A stretch of DNA of 64,000 nucleotides from Clostridia bacterium (GCA_017531505.1 JAFXKX010000005.1:26383-90382), one strand, 5' to 3'. Shown: positions 1 through 9,795, numbered from the stretch's first letter. The notes: generated from the sequence alone by a model not told the origin. Translations and numbers: made by a program.

Positions 1-2
1 CA

Positions 3-1148
3 GGCAGTATCCGCGCACTGTTGGATCTGTACGTCAAGTTCCACGACGAAGCAGAAAAAGAGCCTTCCCTCGAGGATGAAGGCCGCGCCTGGTTCAAGAA
101 GATCGAAGATGGCGATGAAGAGGCTATGGCTTTGTTCACTTGGTTTAAGGATCTGACTCTGCGTGAAGTCGCCAAGATTTATGAAATACTGGATGTTCAC
201 TTCGACTCTTATGCCGGTGAAAGTTTCTATAACGATAAAATGCAGCCCGTTATCGACGAACTGGATGCAAAAGGTCTTTTGAAAGACAGCGACGGCGCTA
301 AAGTCGTCGATCTGGAAGAGCACAATATGCCTCCCTGCTTGATCCTCAAATCCGACGGTGCTACGTTGTATGCGACCCGTGACCTGGCATGTGCATTCTA
401 TCGTAAGAAAACCTATGATTTCTACAAAAACCTGTATGTTGTTGCTTATCAGCAGAATCTGCACTTCAAACAGTGGTTCAAAGTTGTGGAAATGATGGGT
501 CACGAATGGGCAAAGGATATGGAGCACGTCGCCTTTGGTATGGTCTCCATGGCAGACGGCACTCTGTCCACCAGAAAGGGTCGTGTCATCTTCCTGGAAG
601 ATGTTATCAAATCCGTCATTGAAAAATCACGCAGCCTGATCGAAGAAAAAAATGCCGGTCTGGAAAACAAAGATCAGACCGCTCAGGATATCGGTGTTGG
701 CGCGCTGATCTACAGCACGTTGTCCAACAGCCGTATCAAAGATATTGTATTTGATCTGGATCGTATCCTCAATTTTGATGGTGAGACCGGTCCTTATGTA
801 CAGTATACACACGCACGTGCGCTTTCCGTTCTGCGTAAAGCAGCAGATCAGCCTGCCGCGCAGCCCGACTATTCTGCACTGACTTGTCCGCAGGCATTTG
901 CAGTTATCAAGCTGATCTCGGAATTCCCCGATGTTATCCGCCGTGCTGCAGATAAATACGAGCCCTTCTTCATTACACGGCACGTGACCGCACTGGCTCA
1001 GGCCTTCAACAAGTTTTATTACGACATCCGTATTTTGGATAATGACGCCAACGCAACCGCTGCCCGTCTCGAATTGGTACAGGCTGCCGCACTCGTCATC
1101 CGCATCGGTCTCGGCCTGCTAGGTATCCATGCTCCCGAGCGCATGTAA
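3..1148 (+). CDS. argS: Arginine--tRNA ligase, C-terminal part
   Basis: This class I synthetase charges tRNA-Arg with arginine in the cytoplasm. The gene is open from the window edge, so its N-terminal part and HIGH motif lie outside; the frame runs in from base 3. Visible are the [11 protein letters not shown] stretch of the catalytic fold, the LSTRKG form of the KMSKS loop typical of ArgRS, and the [13 protein letters not shown] start of the DALR anticodon-binding domain, ending in the usual short hydrophobic tail with a terminal methionine (PERM). serS follows after 35 bases with its own ribosome site, so the two synthetases are probably co-transcribed. Confidence 0.97.
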   Translation, partial: GSIRALLDLYVKFHDEAEKEPSLEDEGRAWFKKIEDGDEEAMALFTWFKDLTLREVAKIYEILDVHFDSYAGESFYNDKMQPVIDELDAKGLLKDSDGAKVVDLEEHNMPPCLILKSDGATLYATRDLACAFYRKKTYDFYKNLYVVAYQQNLHFKQWFKVVEMMGHEWAKDMEHVAFGMVSMADGTLSTRKGRVIFLEDVIKSVIEKSRSLIEEKNAGLENKDQTAQDIGVGALIYSTLSNSRIKDIVFDLDRILNFDGETGPYVQYTHARALSVLRKAADQPAAQPDYSALTCPQAFAVIKLISEFPDVIRRAADKYEPFFITRHVTALAQAFNKFYYDIRILDNDANATAARLELVQAAALVIRIGLGLLGIHAPERM

Positions 1149-1183
1149 CACGAAAGAATTATCATACCGAAAGGATATTTACT

Positions 1184-2452
1184 ATGCTTGATATCAGACG
1201 CATTCGCGAAAACCCCGAAGCCATCGCTAAAAGCGTTTCCAGAAGAGGCAAGGAATTCAATTTCGACCATCTGCTGGCTATGGACGCCGAACGCCGCAGC
1301 TGCATCGCAGAAACCGAGGCTTTGAAGGCTAAGAAAAACAACGTTTCCAAACAGATCCCCATGCTCAAGAAGAAAGGGGAGGATACCTCTGCTCTCTTTG
1401 AAGAAATGAAGCAGGTCAATGACAGCATCAAGGCATTGGATGACAAGATCTCCGAACTGGATGCTGCTATCCGCAACGAAATGCTCACCATCCCCAATAC
1501 GCCCAACGAAATTGTGCCCGATGGTCTTACCGATGCGGATAATGTAGAAATCCGTCGCTTCATGGAACCTACCAAATTTGATTTTGAGCCCAAAGCACAC
1601 TGGGATCTGGGTACCGACCTCGGCATTCTGGATTTCGAAGCTGCTGCTTCCACCACCGGTGCCCGTTTCACCTTCTATAAGGGTCTGGGTTCCCGTCTCG
1701 AGCGCAGTGTGTACAACTTTATGCTGGACACCCATACCGAAGGCGGCAAATACGAAGAGGTATTCCCCCCCTACATGGTACACGAGCGTTCCATGTACGG
1801 TACCGGCCAGTTCCCCAAGTTTATCGATCAGGCATTCCATCTGGATGGCACCGAGTATTACATGATCCCCACCGCTGAAGTACCGGTTACCAATATGTAC
1901 CGCGAACAGATCATCGACGGTGCAAAACTGCCCATCTCTCACTGTGCATACAGCGCTTGTTTCCGCAGCGAAGCAGGCAGCGCCGGCAGAGATACCCGTG
2001 GTCTGATCCGTCAGCATCAGTTCAATAAAGTTGAGTTGGTCAAATTTGTTCGTCCCGAGAATTCCTATGACGAACTGGAAAAATTGACAGCCGATGCTGA
2101 AAAGATCCTTCAGCTGCTCAAACTGCCCTATCGTGTTGTTATTCTTTCTGCAGGCGACCTTGGCTTCACCTCTGCTAAGACCTATGACATTGAAGTATGG
2201 ATGCCCAGTTACGGCAGATATGTGGAAATCTCTTCCTGCTCCAACTTTGAAGATTTCCAGGCACGCCGTGCTAACATCCGCTTTAAGGATGCCAAGAGCA
2301 AAGCCGAATTCGTTCACACCCTGAACGGCAGCGGTCTGGCCGTTGGCAGAACCGTTGCTGCGATCCTCGAAAACTATCAGCAGGCAGACGGCAGCGTTCA
2401 GATTCCGGAAGCACTGCGTAGTTATATGCGCGTAGATTCTATTGAAAAATAA
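1184..2452 (+). CDS. serS: Serine--tRNA ligase
   Basis: Class II synthetase that charges tRNA-Ser and tRNA-Sec with serine. The 422 residues are the normal length. Residues about 1-110 form the charged helical arm that holds the tRNA long variable loop. Motif 2 is [21 protein letters not shown] and motif 3 is [20 protein letters not shown] near the C terminus. The start is fixed by [14 protein letters not shown], the standard SerRS N terminus, behind a GAAAGGA ribosome site. It follows argS and precedes two small Fe-S protein genes in the same direction. Confidence 0.98.
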   Translation: MLDIRRIRENPEAIAKSVSRRGKEFNFDHLLAMDAERRSCIAETEALKAKKNNVSKQIPMLKKKGEDTSALFEEMKQVNDSIKALDDKISELDAAIRNEMLTIPNTPNEIVPDGLTDADNVEIRRFMEPTKFDFEPKAHWDLGTDLGILDFEAAASTTGARFTFYKGLGSRLERSVYNFMLDTHTEGGKYEEVFPPYMVHERSMYGTGQFPKFIDQAFHLDGTEYYMIPTAEVPVTNMYREQIIDGAKLPISHCAYSACFRSEAGSAGRDTRGLIRQHQFNKVELVKFVRPENSYDELEKLTADAEKILQLLKLPYRVVILSAGDLGFTSAKTYDIEVWMPSYGRYVEISSCSNFEDFQARRANIRFKDAKSKAEFVHTLNGSGLAVGRTVAAILENYQQADGSVQIPEALRSYMRVDSIEK

Positions 2453-2476
2453 ATCATTTTACGGAGGTAATGTATT

Positions 2477-2689
2477 ATGATGAATTATGAAAACAAAATG
2501 ATCTGCAATTGCATGCAGGTTTCTCTCTTTGCTATTCAGGATGTTCTCCATCATTCCGAAAAGTTCTCTGATGTAGAGCAGGCCTTCTCCGCAGTACAGG
2601 AACAGACCCATTGTTCTACCGGCTGTGGCGGCTGCCACGATGAGATCATGGCCATCATCTCTGACCTGATGTATCAGAAGAACGTTTGA
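2477..2689 (+). CDS. Small BFD-like [2Fe-2S] protein 1
   Basis: A 70-residue protein with a CNC pair near residue 11 and a CSTGCGGC cluster near residue 52. This spacing resembles the bacterioferritin-associated ferredoxin (BFD)-like fold that binds one [2Fe-2S] cluster in bacterioferritin-associated ferredoxins, NifU and nitrite reductases. Here the domain stands alone. A clear GGAGG lies upstream (about 2463-2467). It follows serS by 24 bases and overlaps the region of its paralogue, so the pair is probably expressed with the synthetases. The partner protein and function are unknown; no bacterioferritin is seen in the window. Confidence 0.8.
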   Translation: MMNYENKMICNCMQVSLFAIQDVLHHSEKFSDVEQAFSAVQEQTHCSTGCGGCHDEIMAIISDLMYQKNV

Positions 2690-2691
2690 TT

Positions 2692-2907
2692 ATGGCGCTG
2701 GATCTTCACGAAGATATATTGGTTTGCGACTGTAAGCAAATCTATCTGCAGGATATCAAGCATGCTTTGTTCCAATTGGAGAATATCCAAAATATAGAGC
2801 ACGCTGTTCGGGGTGTTCAGGAACTGCTCGGCTGCGGTACTGTCTGCGGAAAATGCAGATCCCTGATGACACAGGTCGTCGCCGAACTGATGTATCTGGA
2901 TAGTTAA
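2692..2907 (+). CDS. Small BFD-like [2Fe-2S] protein 2
   Basis: A 71-residue paralogue of the preceding gene, with CDC near the N terminus and CGTVCGKC near residue 50. The two proteins share the layout cysteine pair, helical spacer with an EHAVRGVQELLGC-like segment, then cysteine cluster. The ATG at 2692 lies two bases past the stop of the first copy, so translation is probably coupled. A TTG six bases earlier would add two residues but is less likely. The tandem pair suggests a local duplication. Function unknown; Fe-S binding is inferred from the cysteines. Confidence 0.78.
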   Translation: MALDLHEDILVCDCKQIYLQDIKHALFQLENIQNIEHAVRGVQELLGCGTVCGKCRSLMTQVVAELMYLDS

Positions 2908-2910
2908 ATC

Positions 2911-2946
2911 AAAAAAGAAGCGGGTATATATACCCGCTTCTTTTTT
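2911..2946. terminator. Bidirectional intrinsic terminator
   Basis: GAAGCGGGTA and its complement form a strong hairpin flanked by A-runs and T-runs on both sides. It ends the argS-serS-BFD unit on the plus strand and the DMT transporter gene on the minus strand. Confidence 0.9.
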
Positions 2947-2961
2947 ATATCGATCGTTAAG

Positions 2962-3819
2962 TTACTTTTTCTCTGCAAAACCCGCATACAGATATACACC
3001 CAATATGACGATACACCCGCCAATTACAACTATCAGATCGGGGATCTCTCCAAATATCAGCAGCCCAAGAACAGAGGCAAATACCGGCTCCATCAGTTTG
3101 ACAGTAGAAATATAAGAGGCACTTTCATATTTGAGTCCCCAGCTGAAAATACTGTGCCCCAGTAAGGTACTGAATACCGCCATGCCCAGCGCTGTCAAAT
3201 AGTTGACCGGTTCATAGCCAAATACAGGTGTCCCGCCGATACACAACATGATCAATACCGTTGCCGCTGCCGCAGTATACACTATAAACGTATACACCGT
3301 AGTCGATATTCTCTTGCGGCACACTTTGCCCAGCAGAGTGTATACTGCCATTGCTGCCGCGCCGAGAAATGCCATACCGTCTCCCAGTAAAACATTGCTG
3401 CCGCCGCCGGCATCTGCCATCGCGATCACAATGCTGCCTGAGAAAGTTGCCAGAATCCCCACCCAGCCCATGACGCTGATCTTTTCACGGAATAGGAATA
3501 ATAACGCAAAGGCCACAAAGAATACTTCCGTATTGACCAATACCACCGAGGAAGAAATGCCTGTATACTTAAGCGACTCAAAATACAAAGCAAAATGCAG
3601 ACCCAAAAACAGACCCGATAACGCACACAACAGCCATTCTTTCCTGCTGAGCAGTTTCAGTTCTCCCCTTGCTTTCCAAAATACATATGGGCAAAGCATT
3701 AAGGCAGCCATTGCCACACGATAGAATACCAATACCATAGAGGGTGCATTGGATAGCCGCACACAAATTGCGGAAAAGGATCCGCCCAATACTCCCAATA
3801 ATATGATCAGTTTTTTCAT
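2962..3819 (-). CDS. EamA-family drug/metabolite transporter
   Basis: An inner-membrane permease of 285 residues with two EamA repeats and about ten hydrophobic helices. It starts with a long hydrophobic helix after MKKLIILLGVLGG. The LMEPVFASVLGLLIFGE segment near residue 235 is the typical EamA helix pair. Family members export amino acids, metabolites or drugs; the substrate cannot be read from the sequence. An AGAAAGGG ribosome site supports the start. A TATACT -10 box lies at 3852-3857 on the minus strand, though its -35 is weak. It is monocistronic, bounded by terminators. Confidence 0.9.
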   Translation of the reverse strand: MKKLIILLGVLGGSFSAICVRLSNAPSMVLVFYRVAMAALMLCPYVFWKARGELKLLSRKEWLLCALSGLFLGLHFALYFESLKYTGISSSVVLVNTEVFFVAFALLFLFREKISVMGWVGILATFSGSIVIAMADAGGGSNVLLGDGMAFLGAAAMAVYTLLGKVCRKRISTTVYTFIVYTAAAATVLIMLCIGGTPVFGYEPVNYLTALGMAVFSTLLGHSIFSWGLKYESASYISTVKLMEPVFASVLGLLIFGEIPDLIVVIGGCIVILGVYLYAGFAEKK

Positions 3820-3889
3820 AGTTTACCCTTTCTGCAATTATCTCTTGTATCAGTATAGCAGAAATTTTATTGTAAGACTTTCTATTTCA

Positions 3890-3916
3890 TAAAAAAATCT
3901 GCCTTTCGGCAGATCT
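3890..3916 (-). terminator. Terminator of uppP
   Basis: ATCTGCC-TTTC-GGCAGAT forms a seven-base stem with a four-base loop. On the minus strand it is followed by seven Ts. Confidence 0.88.
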
Positions 3917-3922
3917 TTGATT

Positions 3923-4717
3923 TCAGAATACGATATGGAAGTACAGCTGATCCAGCAATACCAGCACACCCAGAATTGCAGTATAGACTGCAAATCCATA
4001 AAGTTTTTTATTGCGGATCAGTTTCATCATGAACTTTGCCGCAAAGAAACTGGATACTGCCGCCGCAATCATACCGGCGACGGTGGGCAGCAAGAATATC
4101 TCGCCTGCGCCTTCGGTAATGATGTCATATCCCTGCAATACCGCAGATCCCAAAATGACCGGGATAGACATGAGGAAGGAGAAAGATGCCGCCAGGCTTC
4201 TGTCCAATCCGCTTGCAAGGTTACCGGCCAGCGTAGACCCGGAACGGGATACCCCGGGCAGAATCGCTACTGCCTGCATGCACCCTACGCCGAATGCCGT
4301 GGGGAACGAGATCTGATCCTTGGTCTTACAGTTTGCTTTCTTCCGGGCAGCAATCTGTTCACTGACCACCAGCAAAACGCTGGTCAGCATAAATCCATAT
4401 GCCAGATACTGACCCTCAAATGCACCTTCAAAGAAATCTTCCAGGAACAGTCCTGCCAATACAGCAGGGATCGTAGCCACTGCCAGGATCCATGTAAATC
4501 TGCCAAACAAATTCAGGAAGATCTCTTTAATATCCTTCCACAGTACGATGAATACAGCCACCAAAGTACCTATATGCAGCATCGTATCAAAAAACAGATG
4601 ATCACCGGTGGTGCCGAAAATATTCTGGAACAATACCAAATGACCGCTGCTGGATACCGGCAGAAATTCCGTCAATCCCTGAATCAAACCCAAAAGAACC
4701 GCTTCTAAAACACTCAT
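3923..4717 (-). CDS. uppP: Undecaprenyl-diphosphatase
   Basis: Membrane phosphatase that recycles undecaprenyl pyrophosphate to the monophosphate carrier for peptidoglycan and other wall polymers, and gives low-level bacitracin tolerance. The 264 residues are normal for the BacA/UppP family. Both signature segments are present: EFLPVSSSGHL at residues 17-27 and PGVSRSGST at 154-162, with the catalytic glutamate, serine and arginine. About eight hydrophobic helices are visible. It stands alone with its own promoter and terminator. Confidence 0.96.
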   Translation of the reverse strand: MSVLEAVLLGLIQGLTEFLPVSSSGHLVLFQNIFGTTGDHLFFDTMLHIGTLVAVFIVLWKDIKEIFLNLFGRFTWILAVATIPAVLAGLFLEDFFEGAFEGQYLAYGFMLTSVLLVVSEQIAARKKANCKTKDQISFPTAFGVGCMQAVAILPGVSRSGSTLAGNLASGLDRSLAASFSFLMSIPVILGSAVLQGYDIITEGAGEIFLLPTVAGMIAAAVSSFFAAKFMMKLIRNKKLYGFAVYTAILGVLVLLDQLYFHIVF

Positions 4718-4772
4718 TTTATCATTACTCTCTTTAACATGGTATCGAGATTTACACCTCGTTTGTTCTCCT

Positions 4773-4801
4773 ATTATAACAATTCCTTATATAAATAGCA
4801 A
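4773..4801 (-). promoter_or_regulatory. uppP promoter
   Basis: On the minus strand TTGCTA and TATAAT are separated by 17 bases, with a TG one base before the -10 (extended -10). Confidence 0.7.
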
Positions 4802-4844
4802 TTTTCATTTGTAAATTTATCCTGTCTCAAACGATTTGCATGCC

Positions 4845-4873
4845 TTGATTCTGTACATGGCATACGATATAAT
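4845..4873 (+). promoter_or_regulatory. ychF promoter
   Basis: TTGATT (4845-4850) and a perfect TATAAT (4868-4873) are separated by 17 bases, about 65 bases before the ychF start. Confidence 0.75.
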
Positions 4874-4938
4874 AATGATGTATGTGCATTTTTTGCACTT
4901 TATTCTTTGTTAACTTATCATTATGGAGATTTTATAGT

Positions 4939-6039
4939 ATGAAATTAGGCGTAGTAGGTCTGCCCAATGTAGGCAAAAGTTCTCTGTTCAATGCAATCAC
5001 CCGCGCCGGCGCAGCCAGTGAAAACTATCCTTTCTGCACCATCGAACCGAATGTAGGTATCGTCAGCGTTCCCGATACCCGTCTTGATTATCTGGCCAAT
5101 ATTTATGATCCGGAAAAATTCACACCCGCCACTATCGAACTGGTGGATATCGCAGGTCTGGTCCGCGGCGCCAGCAAAGGCGAAGGTCTGGGCAATAAAT
5201 TCCTTTCGCATATCCGTGAAGTAGATGCGATCCTTCAGGTCGTACGCTGTTTTTCCGACGACAATATCATCCATGTAGATGGCAGCATCGACCCTGTCCG
5301 TGACGTGGAAACCATCAATTTCGAGTTGTTGTTTGCTGATATGGAAACTGTCAATAAGCGTCTTGTCCGCGCAGAAAAGATGGCGAAATCCGGCAACAAA
5401 GATCATAAGTTTGAATATGAAACTTTGCACAAAATCTATACCGCATTGGAGCAGGGAACCCCTGCACGTGCACTGGAGCTGACTGAAGAAGAGCGAGTCA
5501 TCGCCAACGGTCTGTTCATGTTGACCGATAAACCCATTTTGTATGTGGCAAATATCTCAGAAGACGATCTCGCCACCCCCGAATCCGAATTGCCTTTGCT
5601 GGCCGCCATTCAGGCACATGCCGAAAAAGAAGGTGCTGAAGTGCTCAAGATCAGCGTAAAGGTCGAAGAAGAGCTCTCCGCTCTGGAAGCAGAAGAAAAG
5701 GCCATGTTTATCGAAGAACTGGGCATGGGCGAATCCGGTATCGACCAGTTGATCCGCAAATCCTATGAGCTGCTTGGTCTGATCAGTTATCTGACTGCCG
5801 GCCCCAAAGAAGTCCGCGCATGGACGATCACCCGCGGCACAAAGGCTCCGCAGGCAGCAGGCAAGATCCACTCCGACTTTGAACGCGGCTTTATCCGTGC
5901 AGAGATCATTGCATTTGATACTTTGCAATCTTTGGGCGGCGATATGAACCTTGCCAAAGAGAAGGGGCAGATCCGCCTCGAAGGCAAAGAATACGTCATT
6001 CAGGATGGCGACGTCGTTGTATTCCGCTTCAATGTCTGA
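4939..6039 (+). CDS. ychF: Redox-regulated ATPase YchF
   Basis: An Obg-related P-loop protein (OLA1 in eukaryotes) that hydrolyses ATP rather than GTP and associates with ribosomes and oxidative-stress control. The 366 residues match the family. The sequence opens with [15 protein letters not shown], the P-loop, followed by the G3-type [19 protein letters not shown]-terminal TGS domain ends in [12 protein letters not shown]. An upstream ATG at 4882 would add 19 residues, but the family start at 4939 has a nearby GGAG site. It is monocistronic. Confidence 0.97.
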   Translation: MKLGVVGLPNVGKSSLFNAITRAGAASENYPFCTIEPNVGIVSVPDTRLDYLANIYDPEKFTPATIELVDIAGLVRGASKGEGLGNKFLSHIREVDAILQVVRCFSDDNIIHVDGSIDPVRDVETINFELLFADMETVNKRLVRAEKMAKSGNKDHKFEYETLHKIYTALEQGTPARALELTEEERVIANGLFMLTDKPILYVANISEDDLATPESELPLLAAIQAHAEKEGAEVLKISVKVEEELSALEAEEKAMFIEELGMGESGIDQLIRKSYELLGLISYLTAGPKEVRAWTITRGTKAPQAAGKIHSDFERGFIRAEIIAFDTLQSLGGDMNLAKEKGQIRLEGKEYVIQDGDVVVFRFNV

Positions 6040-6055
6040 TAATCAATTTATCTAT

Positions 6056-6083
6056 AAAAAAACTCCCGAAAGGGAGTTTTTTT
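6056..6083. terminator. Bidirectional terminator
   Basis: ACTCCC-GAAA-GGGAGT with A and T runs on both sides. It serves ychF on the plus strand and the ECF operon on the minus strand, and touches the stop of the last ECF gene. Confidence 0.9.
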
Positions 6084-6771
6084 ATGCTTTCAAATCGTAT
6101 TTTTGGCGTATCCGCTGTAATTTACGGATAAGCGGCAATCCAAACATCCGTAGAAACACCGTGGTTGCAATGCCGTGTAGCAGATTCGCAAACACGCCGG
6201 TCAAATATACCGTCAATACAGCCTCGATCCCCTCGCCTGCCTGCAAAAAGAAAAAGGAACTGCCTTCCACCAGCAAACCATATACAACAGCGGATATCAC
6301 CAGACCGAATGCACATAGTTTCCACCGGGACGGTACTTGTTTTTCAAAAAACACGGCGCCGGATAACCAGCCCGACATTCCCAGTGCTAACATCTGAAAA
6401 GGTGTCCAAAGACCTTGCGAGAACAAAAAGTTGGAAAGCAATGCCGAGAGTGCCCCCACCAAAAAACCGCGGGCACTGCCAAAACATATCCCCGTCACAA
6501 TGACGATGGCACAGGTGGGCTTGATCTGCGGCAGCATAAAGAATGCCGCCCTTCCTGCCACAGCCAACGCCGTCAGTACGGCTGTCAATACGATATCCCT
6601 TGCCTTGGGTTTGCTTCGTTCAAAAGATATCAGATACGGCAGCATAGCGCACAGTATCAGCAATACCCCTGCCAGCATATATTGCCTGCGGAACCAAATG
6701 ATCCAGACCATCATTATCGCACCGGCGGGAAGTATCGATTGCCAAATTTTTTGTTTTTTCTTCACCGGCAT
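6082..6771 (-). CDS. ECF transporter S component, probably for a corrinoid
   Basis: A 229-residue membrane protein with about six to seven hydrophobic helices. It is the substrate-binding (S) component of an energy-coupling factor importer. The segment ARDIVLTAVLTALAVAGRA near residue 75 resembles the N-terminal helix of other S components that contacts the T component. It is the last gene of an operon encoding lipoprotein, T and fused A-A components. Its ATG overlaps the preceding stop by one base (TGATG). The substrate is inferred from the cobalamin riboswitch at the head of the operon, not from this protein. Other vitamins remain possible. Confidence 0.8.
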   Translation of the reverse strand: MPVKKKQKIWQSILPAGAIMMVWIIWFRRQYMLAGVLLILCAMLPYLISFERSKPKARDIVLTAVLTALAVAGRAAFFMLPQIKPTCAIVIVTGICFGSARGFLVGALSALLSNFLFSQGLWTPFQMLALGMSGWLSGAVFFEKQVPSRWKLCAFGLVISAVVYGLLVEGSSFFFLQAGEGIEAVLTVYLTGVFANLLHGIATTVFLRMFGLPLIRKLQRIRQKYDLKA

Positions 6772-8354
6772 CACCCCCGCAGCGCCAGCAGATCGCGGAT
6801 CGTCACCGCCTGCGGGCAAATATTGCGTACCATACGGTTTACAGAAGTCGTGTAGAACATATGTTTTTCAAACAAAGTCCCGGCCGGTCCTTCCGCAGTC
6901 AATTCACCACGGAACAACATTCCGCAGCGGTCTGCGTACTCTGCACAGAATTCGATATCATGCGAAGCCATCAGGATACATTTCCCTTGTGCTTTTGCTT
7001 CCGCAAATATTTGTGCCAGATGTCGTTTGAAGGCCTGCTCCATACCTTTGGTCGGCTCGTCCAGCAGCAGCACGTCCGCGTCCAACAGCCATAGTTTTGC
7101 CATAGCCAAGCGCTGCTGTTCGCCGCCCGATATATCGTATGGATGTTGTATCAACACCTGTTCTAACTTCCATACTTTGATGATCTGCTGCAGTTTTTCC
7201 GTATCTGTTGTGATCTCTTCCAGTTCTTCCTGTACTGTTTCCTTACCGAACAATGTCTGTACATCCTGCGGCAGCATGGCGATCTTTATCCCTTTACGCT
7301 GTCTGATCTTGCCTGCATAGGGTTTGCGGATGCCGCATAGCACCTGCAATAATGTGGACTTACCGGACCCGTTACCGCCAAGCAGTGCATACAATTCCCC
7401 TGTATGCAGCGTGATATCCAACTCCTGCAGCACATCCTGTCGGTTTTTCTCATAACGCATATATACGCGTTTTGCCTCAACCATTTTTTCGCCAACCGAC
7501 TTTTTGTTGGACGCCGTCATTTCTCCGGCCAATGAAAGGGTCTGCACCCATGCCCTGCCTTGCCGTACTGTCAAAGGATATTCCTCAAACCCCAATGCTG
7601 CGGCCAATCTTGCCGGGGTCGGCATAGAGTCAAACATCGGGTGCTGTACCTTTGCCAAACATTCTGCCACCTTTGCAGGTTCGCCATCACAGAAAACGCT
7701 GCCGCCATCCAATACGATAACACGGTCTGCCTCCGGGAGCACTTGCTCCAGCCGATGTTCAGACAATACGATGGTCACCCCCAGATCACGGTTGATCTTG
7801 CGCAGAGTGAGCAAAAAATTCTCCGCCGCAATCGGATCCAGCTGCGATAAAGGTTCATCCAACAGTAAAACATCCGGATGCAGCGCAAGGATAGCGGCCA
7901 GATTGAGCAGTTGTTTCTGTCCGCCGGATAATTCGGATACACTGCGGTCAAACCAATGCTGTATGCCAAAGTAGTTTGCCATCTCTGCCACACGCATACG
8001 GATCGTTTCTGTATGATAGCCCAGGTTTTCCAAACCGAAGGCCAGTTCCTGCCATACTTCTTCGGCCACTAGCTGATGTTCCGGTGTCTGCAGCAGAAAG
8101 CCTATTTTCTCAGCCTGCTCTTTTGCATTCAACTGACCGATGGGTTGTTCGTCCAGTTTGATCATTCTGCTTTGTGTACCTTTTGGAGTCAGGATCGGTT
8201 TCAGTTGACGGAGCAGCGTCGATTTTCCGCTGCCGCTGCTGCCGATCAGCACTACAAATTCTCCCTGCCGAATGTGCAGAGAAATATCCTTAAGAGCAGG
8301 TTGTTCCTGCCCTGCATAATAAAAACTCAAATTTTCGATAGATATCTCTGCCAT
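6771..8354 (-). CDS. ECF transporter fused double ATPase
   Basis: Cytoplasmic motor of the importer: two ABC ATPase domains in one 527-residue chain, equivalent to EcfA1 plus EcfA2. Domain 1 has Walker A GSSGSGKST (residues 38-46), signature ELSGGQKQ and Walker B DVLLLDEPLSQLDP. Domain 2 has Walker A GGNGSGKST, signature DISGGEQQR and Walker B DVLLLDEPTKG. The chosen start at 8354 (MAEISIENLSFYY) overlaps the end of the T-component gene by 28 bases. A longer frame begins at 8396 but lacks a better ribosome site. Stop and next start overlap. Confidence 0.92.
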   Translation of the reverse strand: MAEISIENLSFYYAGQEQPALKDISLHIRQGEFVVLIGSSGSGKSTLLRQLKPILTPKGTQSRMIKLDEQPIGQLNAKEQAEKIGFLLQTPEHQLVAEEVWQELAFGLENLGYHTETIRMRVAEMANYFGIQHWFDRSVSELSGGQKQLLNLAAILALHPDVLLLDEPLSQLDPIAAENFLLTLRKINRDLGVTIVLSEHRLEQVLPEADRVIVLDGGSVFCDGEPAKVAECLAKVQHPMFDSMPTPARLAAALGFEEYPLTVRQGRAWVQTLSLAGEMTASNKKSVGEKMVEAKRVYMRYEKNRQDVLQELDITLHTGELYALLGGNGSGKSTLLQVLCGIRKPYAGKIRQRKGIKIAMLPQDVQTLFGKETVQEELEEITTDTEKLQQIIKVWKLEQVLIQHPYDISGGEQQRLAMAKLWLLDADVLLLDEPTKGMEQAFKRHLAQIFAEAKAQGKCILMASHDIEFCAEYADRCGMLFRGELTAEGPAGTLFEKHMFYTTSVNRMVRNICPQAVTIRDLLALRG

Positions 8355-9217
8355 TTCCAAGCCCTTCTTATATCCATATACAACGGCATCGCGCACAACA
8401 CCGTATATATCACATATCCTGCATAGCGTATCGGCATCGCCTCCGGGAAGCGGATCACCGGATCATACTGTACATTCCATGCCCCTGTAATCGCCAAACC
8501 TGCCAGCATCCCCACTATCAATAGGATACACAATGCGCATATTATATCCTTTGCATGCCAGCGATATCGCCGATAACTGCTCCGCTTTGCCGCACCGTAA
8601 CCACGCGCCCGCATGGAATCTGCTGTTTGTATAGAGTTTTCCAACGCCCATGTCGTAAGAATGGATAATACCGTGCCTCCGTGCCGCATTTTCTGTCTGA
8701 ACTTCTGTTCTGTTGACTTACCCAACATCCCCTGTCGGGCACGGATAATTTTTGCAGTTTGTGCTGTATAAGTCGGCACAAACCGCAGCGCCATTGTCAA
8801 TACCAACGACAGGGCAGGCATACATTGTGACCCCAGATACAACAGTTTGTCCTGCGGCAATACGATGCCGAAGCAATATAACCACAAGGTCGCCGCGCCG
8901 AACATACCGCCCAGTACCGCGCCTTGGCACAACGCCTCCAACGTCACGCGATTGCCTCCCGGCAACCGGAACAGCGGCGTCACCCCATAATGATGAAACC
9001 AACCGTTTAGCACAACAGACAGCAAGCACACCGGCAGCGCTACACCCATAAAAAAGCGTATCCCAACTTTACCGCGCAGCAAGACAGTATATCCTGCCGC
9101 GCAGCAAAATGAGATTATCAAATATATGGGGTGTCTGCACACCATAGTACAACCCAGTACTGCCATAAAGTACAGCAGACATACGCCCGGGTGCATTGTC
9201 TCAAATCGTTGCTTCAT
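8327..9217 (-). CDS. ECF transporter T component (CbiQ family)
   Basis: Membrane scaffold of 296 residues that links the ATPases to the S component. Several hydrophobic helices are followed by the coupling-helix motif ADSMRARGYG near residue 205; the Ala-Arg-Gly signature contacts the ATPase groove. CbiQ-type proteins serve both dedicated and shared ECF importers. Here it sits between the lipoprotein and the ATPase genes, which suggests a dedicated module. It starts 13 bases after the lipoprotein stop. Confidence 0.92.
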   Translation of the reverse strand: MKQRFETMHPGVCLLYFMAVLGCTMVCRHPIYLIISFCCAAGYTVLLRGKVGIRFFMGVALPVCLLSVVLNGWFHHYGVTPLFRLPGGNRVTLEALCQGAVLGGMFGAATLWLYCFGIVLPQDKLLYLGSQCMPALSLVLTMALRFVPTYTAQTAKIIRARQGMLGKSTEQKFRQKMRHGGTVLSILTTWALENSIQTADSMRARGYGAAKRSSYRRYRWHAKDIICALCILLIVGMLAGLAITGAWNVQYDPVIRFPEAMPIRYAGYVIYTVLCAMPLYMDIRRAWKWQRYLSKI

Positions 9218-9230
9218 CGTTTACTCGTTT

Positions 9231-9710
9231 TTACTGATCGATCTCATAGTCACAGATAAATATCCAGCTGATCAGATCGCCTTCTGCCAGTTCATAGACT
9301 TCACTGCCTACATCAGCATATTCGCCATTGACCTTAAACATCCAACCGGACATTTCTCCGCAATCGCCACCATAAATCTGACCAATGCCCTTAACATACT
9401 TTCCCCAAGAGCCATCTTCTGCATCCAGATGGATATCCTGCTCATCACATATTTCCTCTAACAAGTCAAATGCTGTATCGCCTTGCTCAACCGTCACTTC
9501 TGTTTCGGCCAAGATCATACCATCCTGCGGTACAAACTCCACCTTGGATTCCAGCAGATCTTCCTCATGATCCCAGATGTAACCACAATCGATCTCGACA
9601 CTGCACTGGATACCCGGCTGCTGCTTTTTACAGGCAACCATCAGGCTCAACACCATACATACTGCCAGCAATACCGGCAGAGCGCGTTTGCAAACATTGT
9701 TCTTCATCAT
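9231..9710 (-). CDS. DUF4430 (transcobalamin-like) lipoprotein
   Basis: A 159-residue exported lipoprotein. Residues 1-25 form a signal peptide ending in the lipobox LMVAC, so the mature protein is anchored outside the membrane. The rest, with TVEQGDTAFDLLEEICD and YGGDCGEMSGWMFKVNGEY, fits the DUF4430 domain, which resembles the C-terminal beta domain of transcobalamin and intrinsic factor. Its place as first gene after a cobalamin riboswitch and before an ECF importer suggests it captures corrinoid. The start at 9710 is chosen because GGAGG lies six bases upstream; the frame extends 18 codons further without support. Confidence 0.85.
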   Translation of the reverse strand: MMKNNVCKRALPVLLAVCMVLSLMVACKKQQPGIQCSVEIDCGYIWDHEEDLLESKVEFVPQDGMILAETEVTVEQGDTAFDLLEEICDEQDIHLDAEDGSWGKYVKGIGQIYGGDCGEMSGWMFKVNGEYADVGSEVYELAEGDLISWIFICDYEIDQ

Positions 9711-9795
9711 AAGTAACCTCCTCTCCACAGACAGCAATAAACCCTTGCCGCATATATACAGCAAGGGTCAATATACAAAAATATTTGTATCTATC

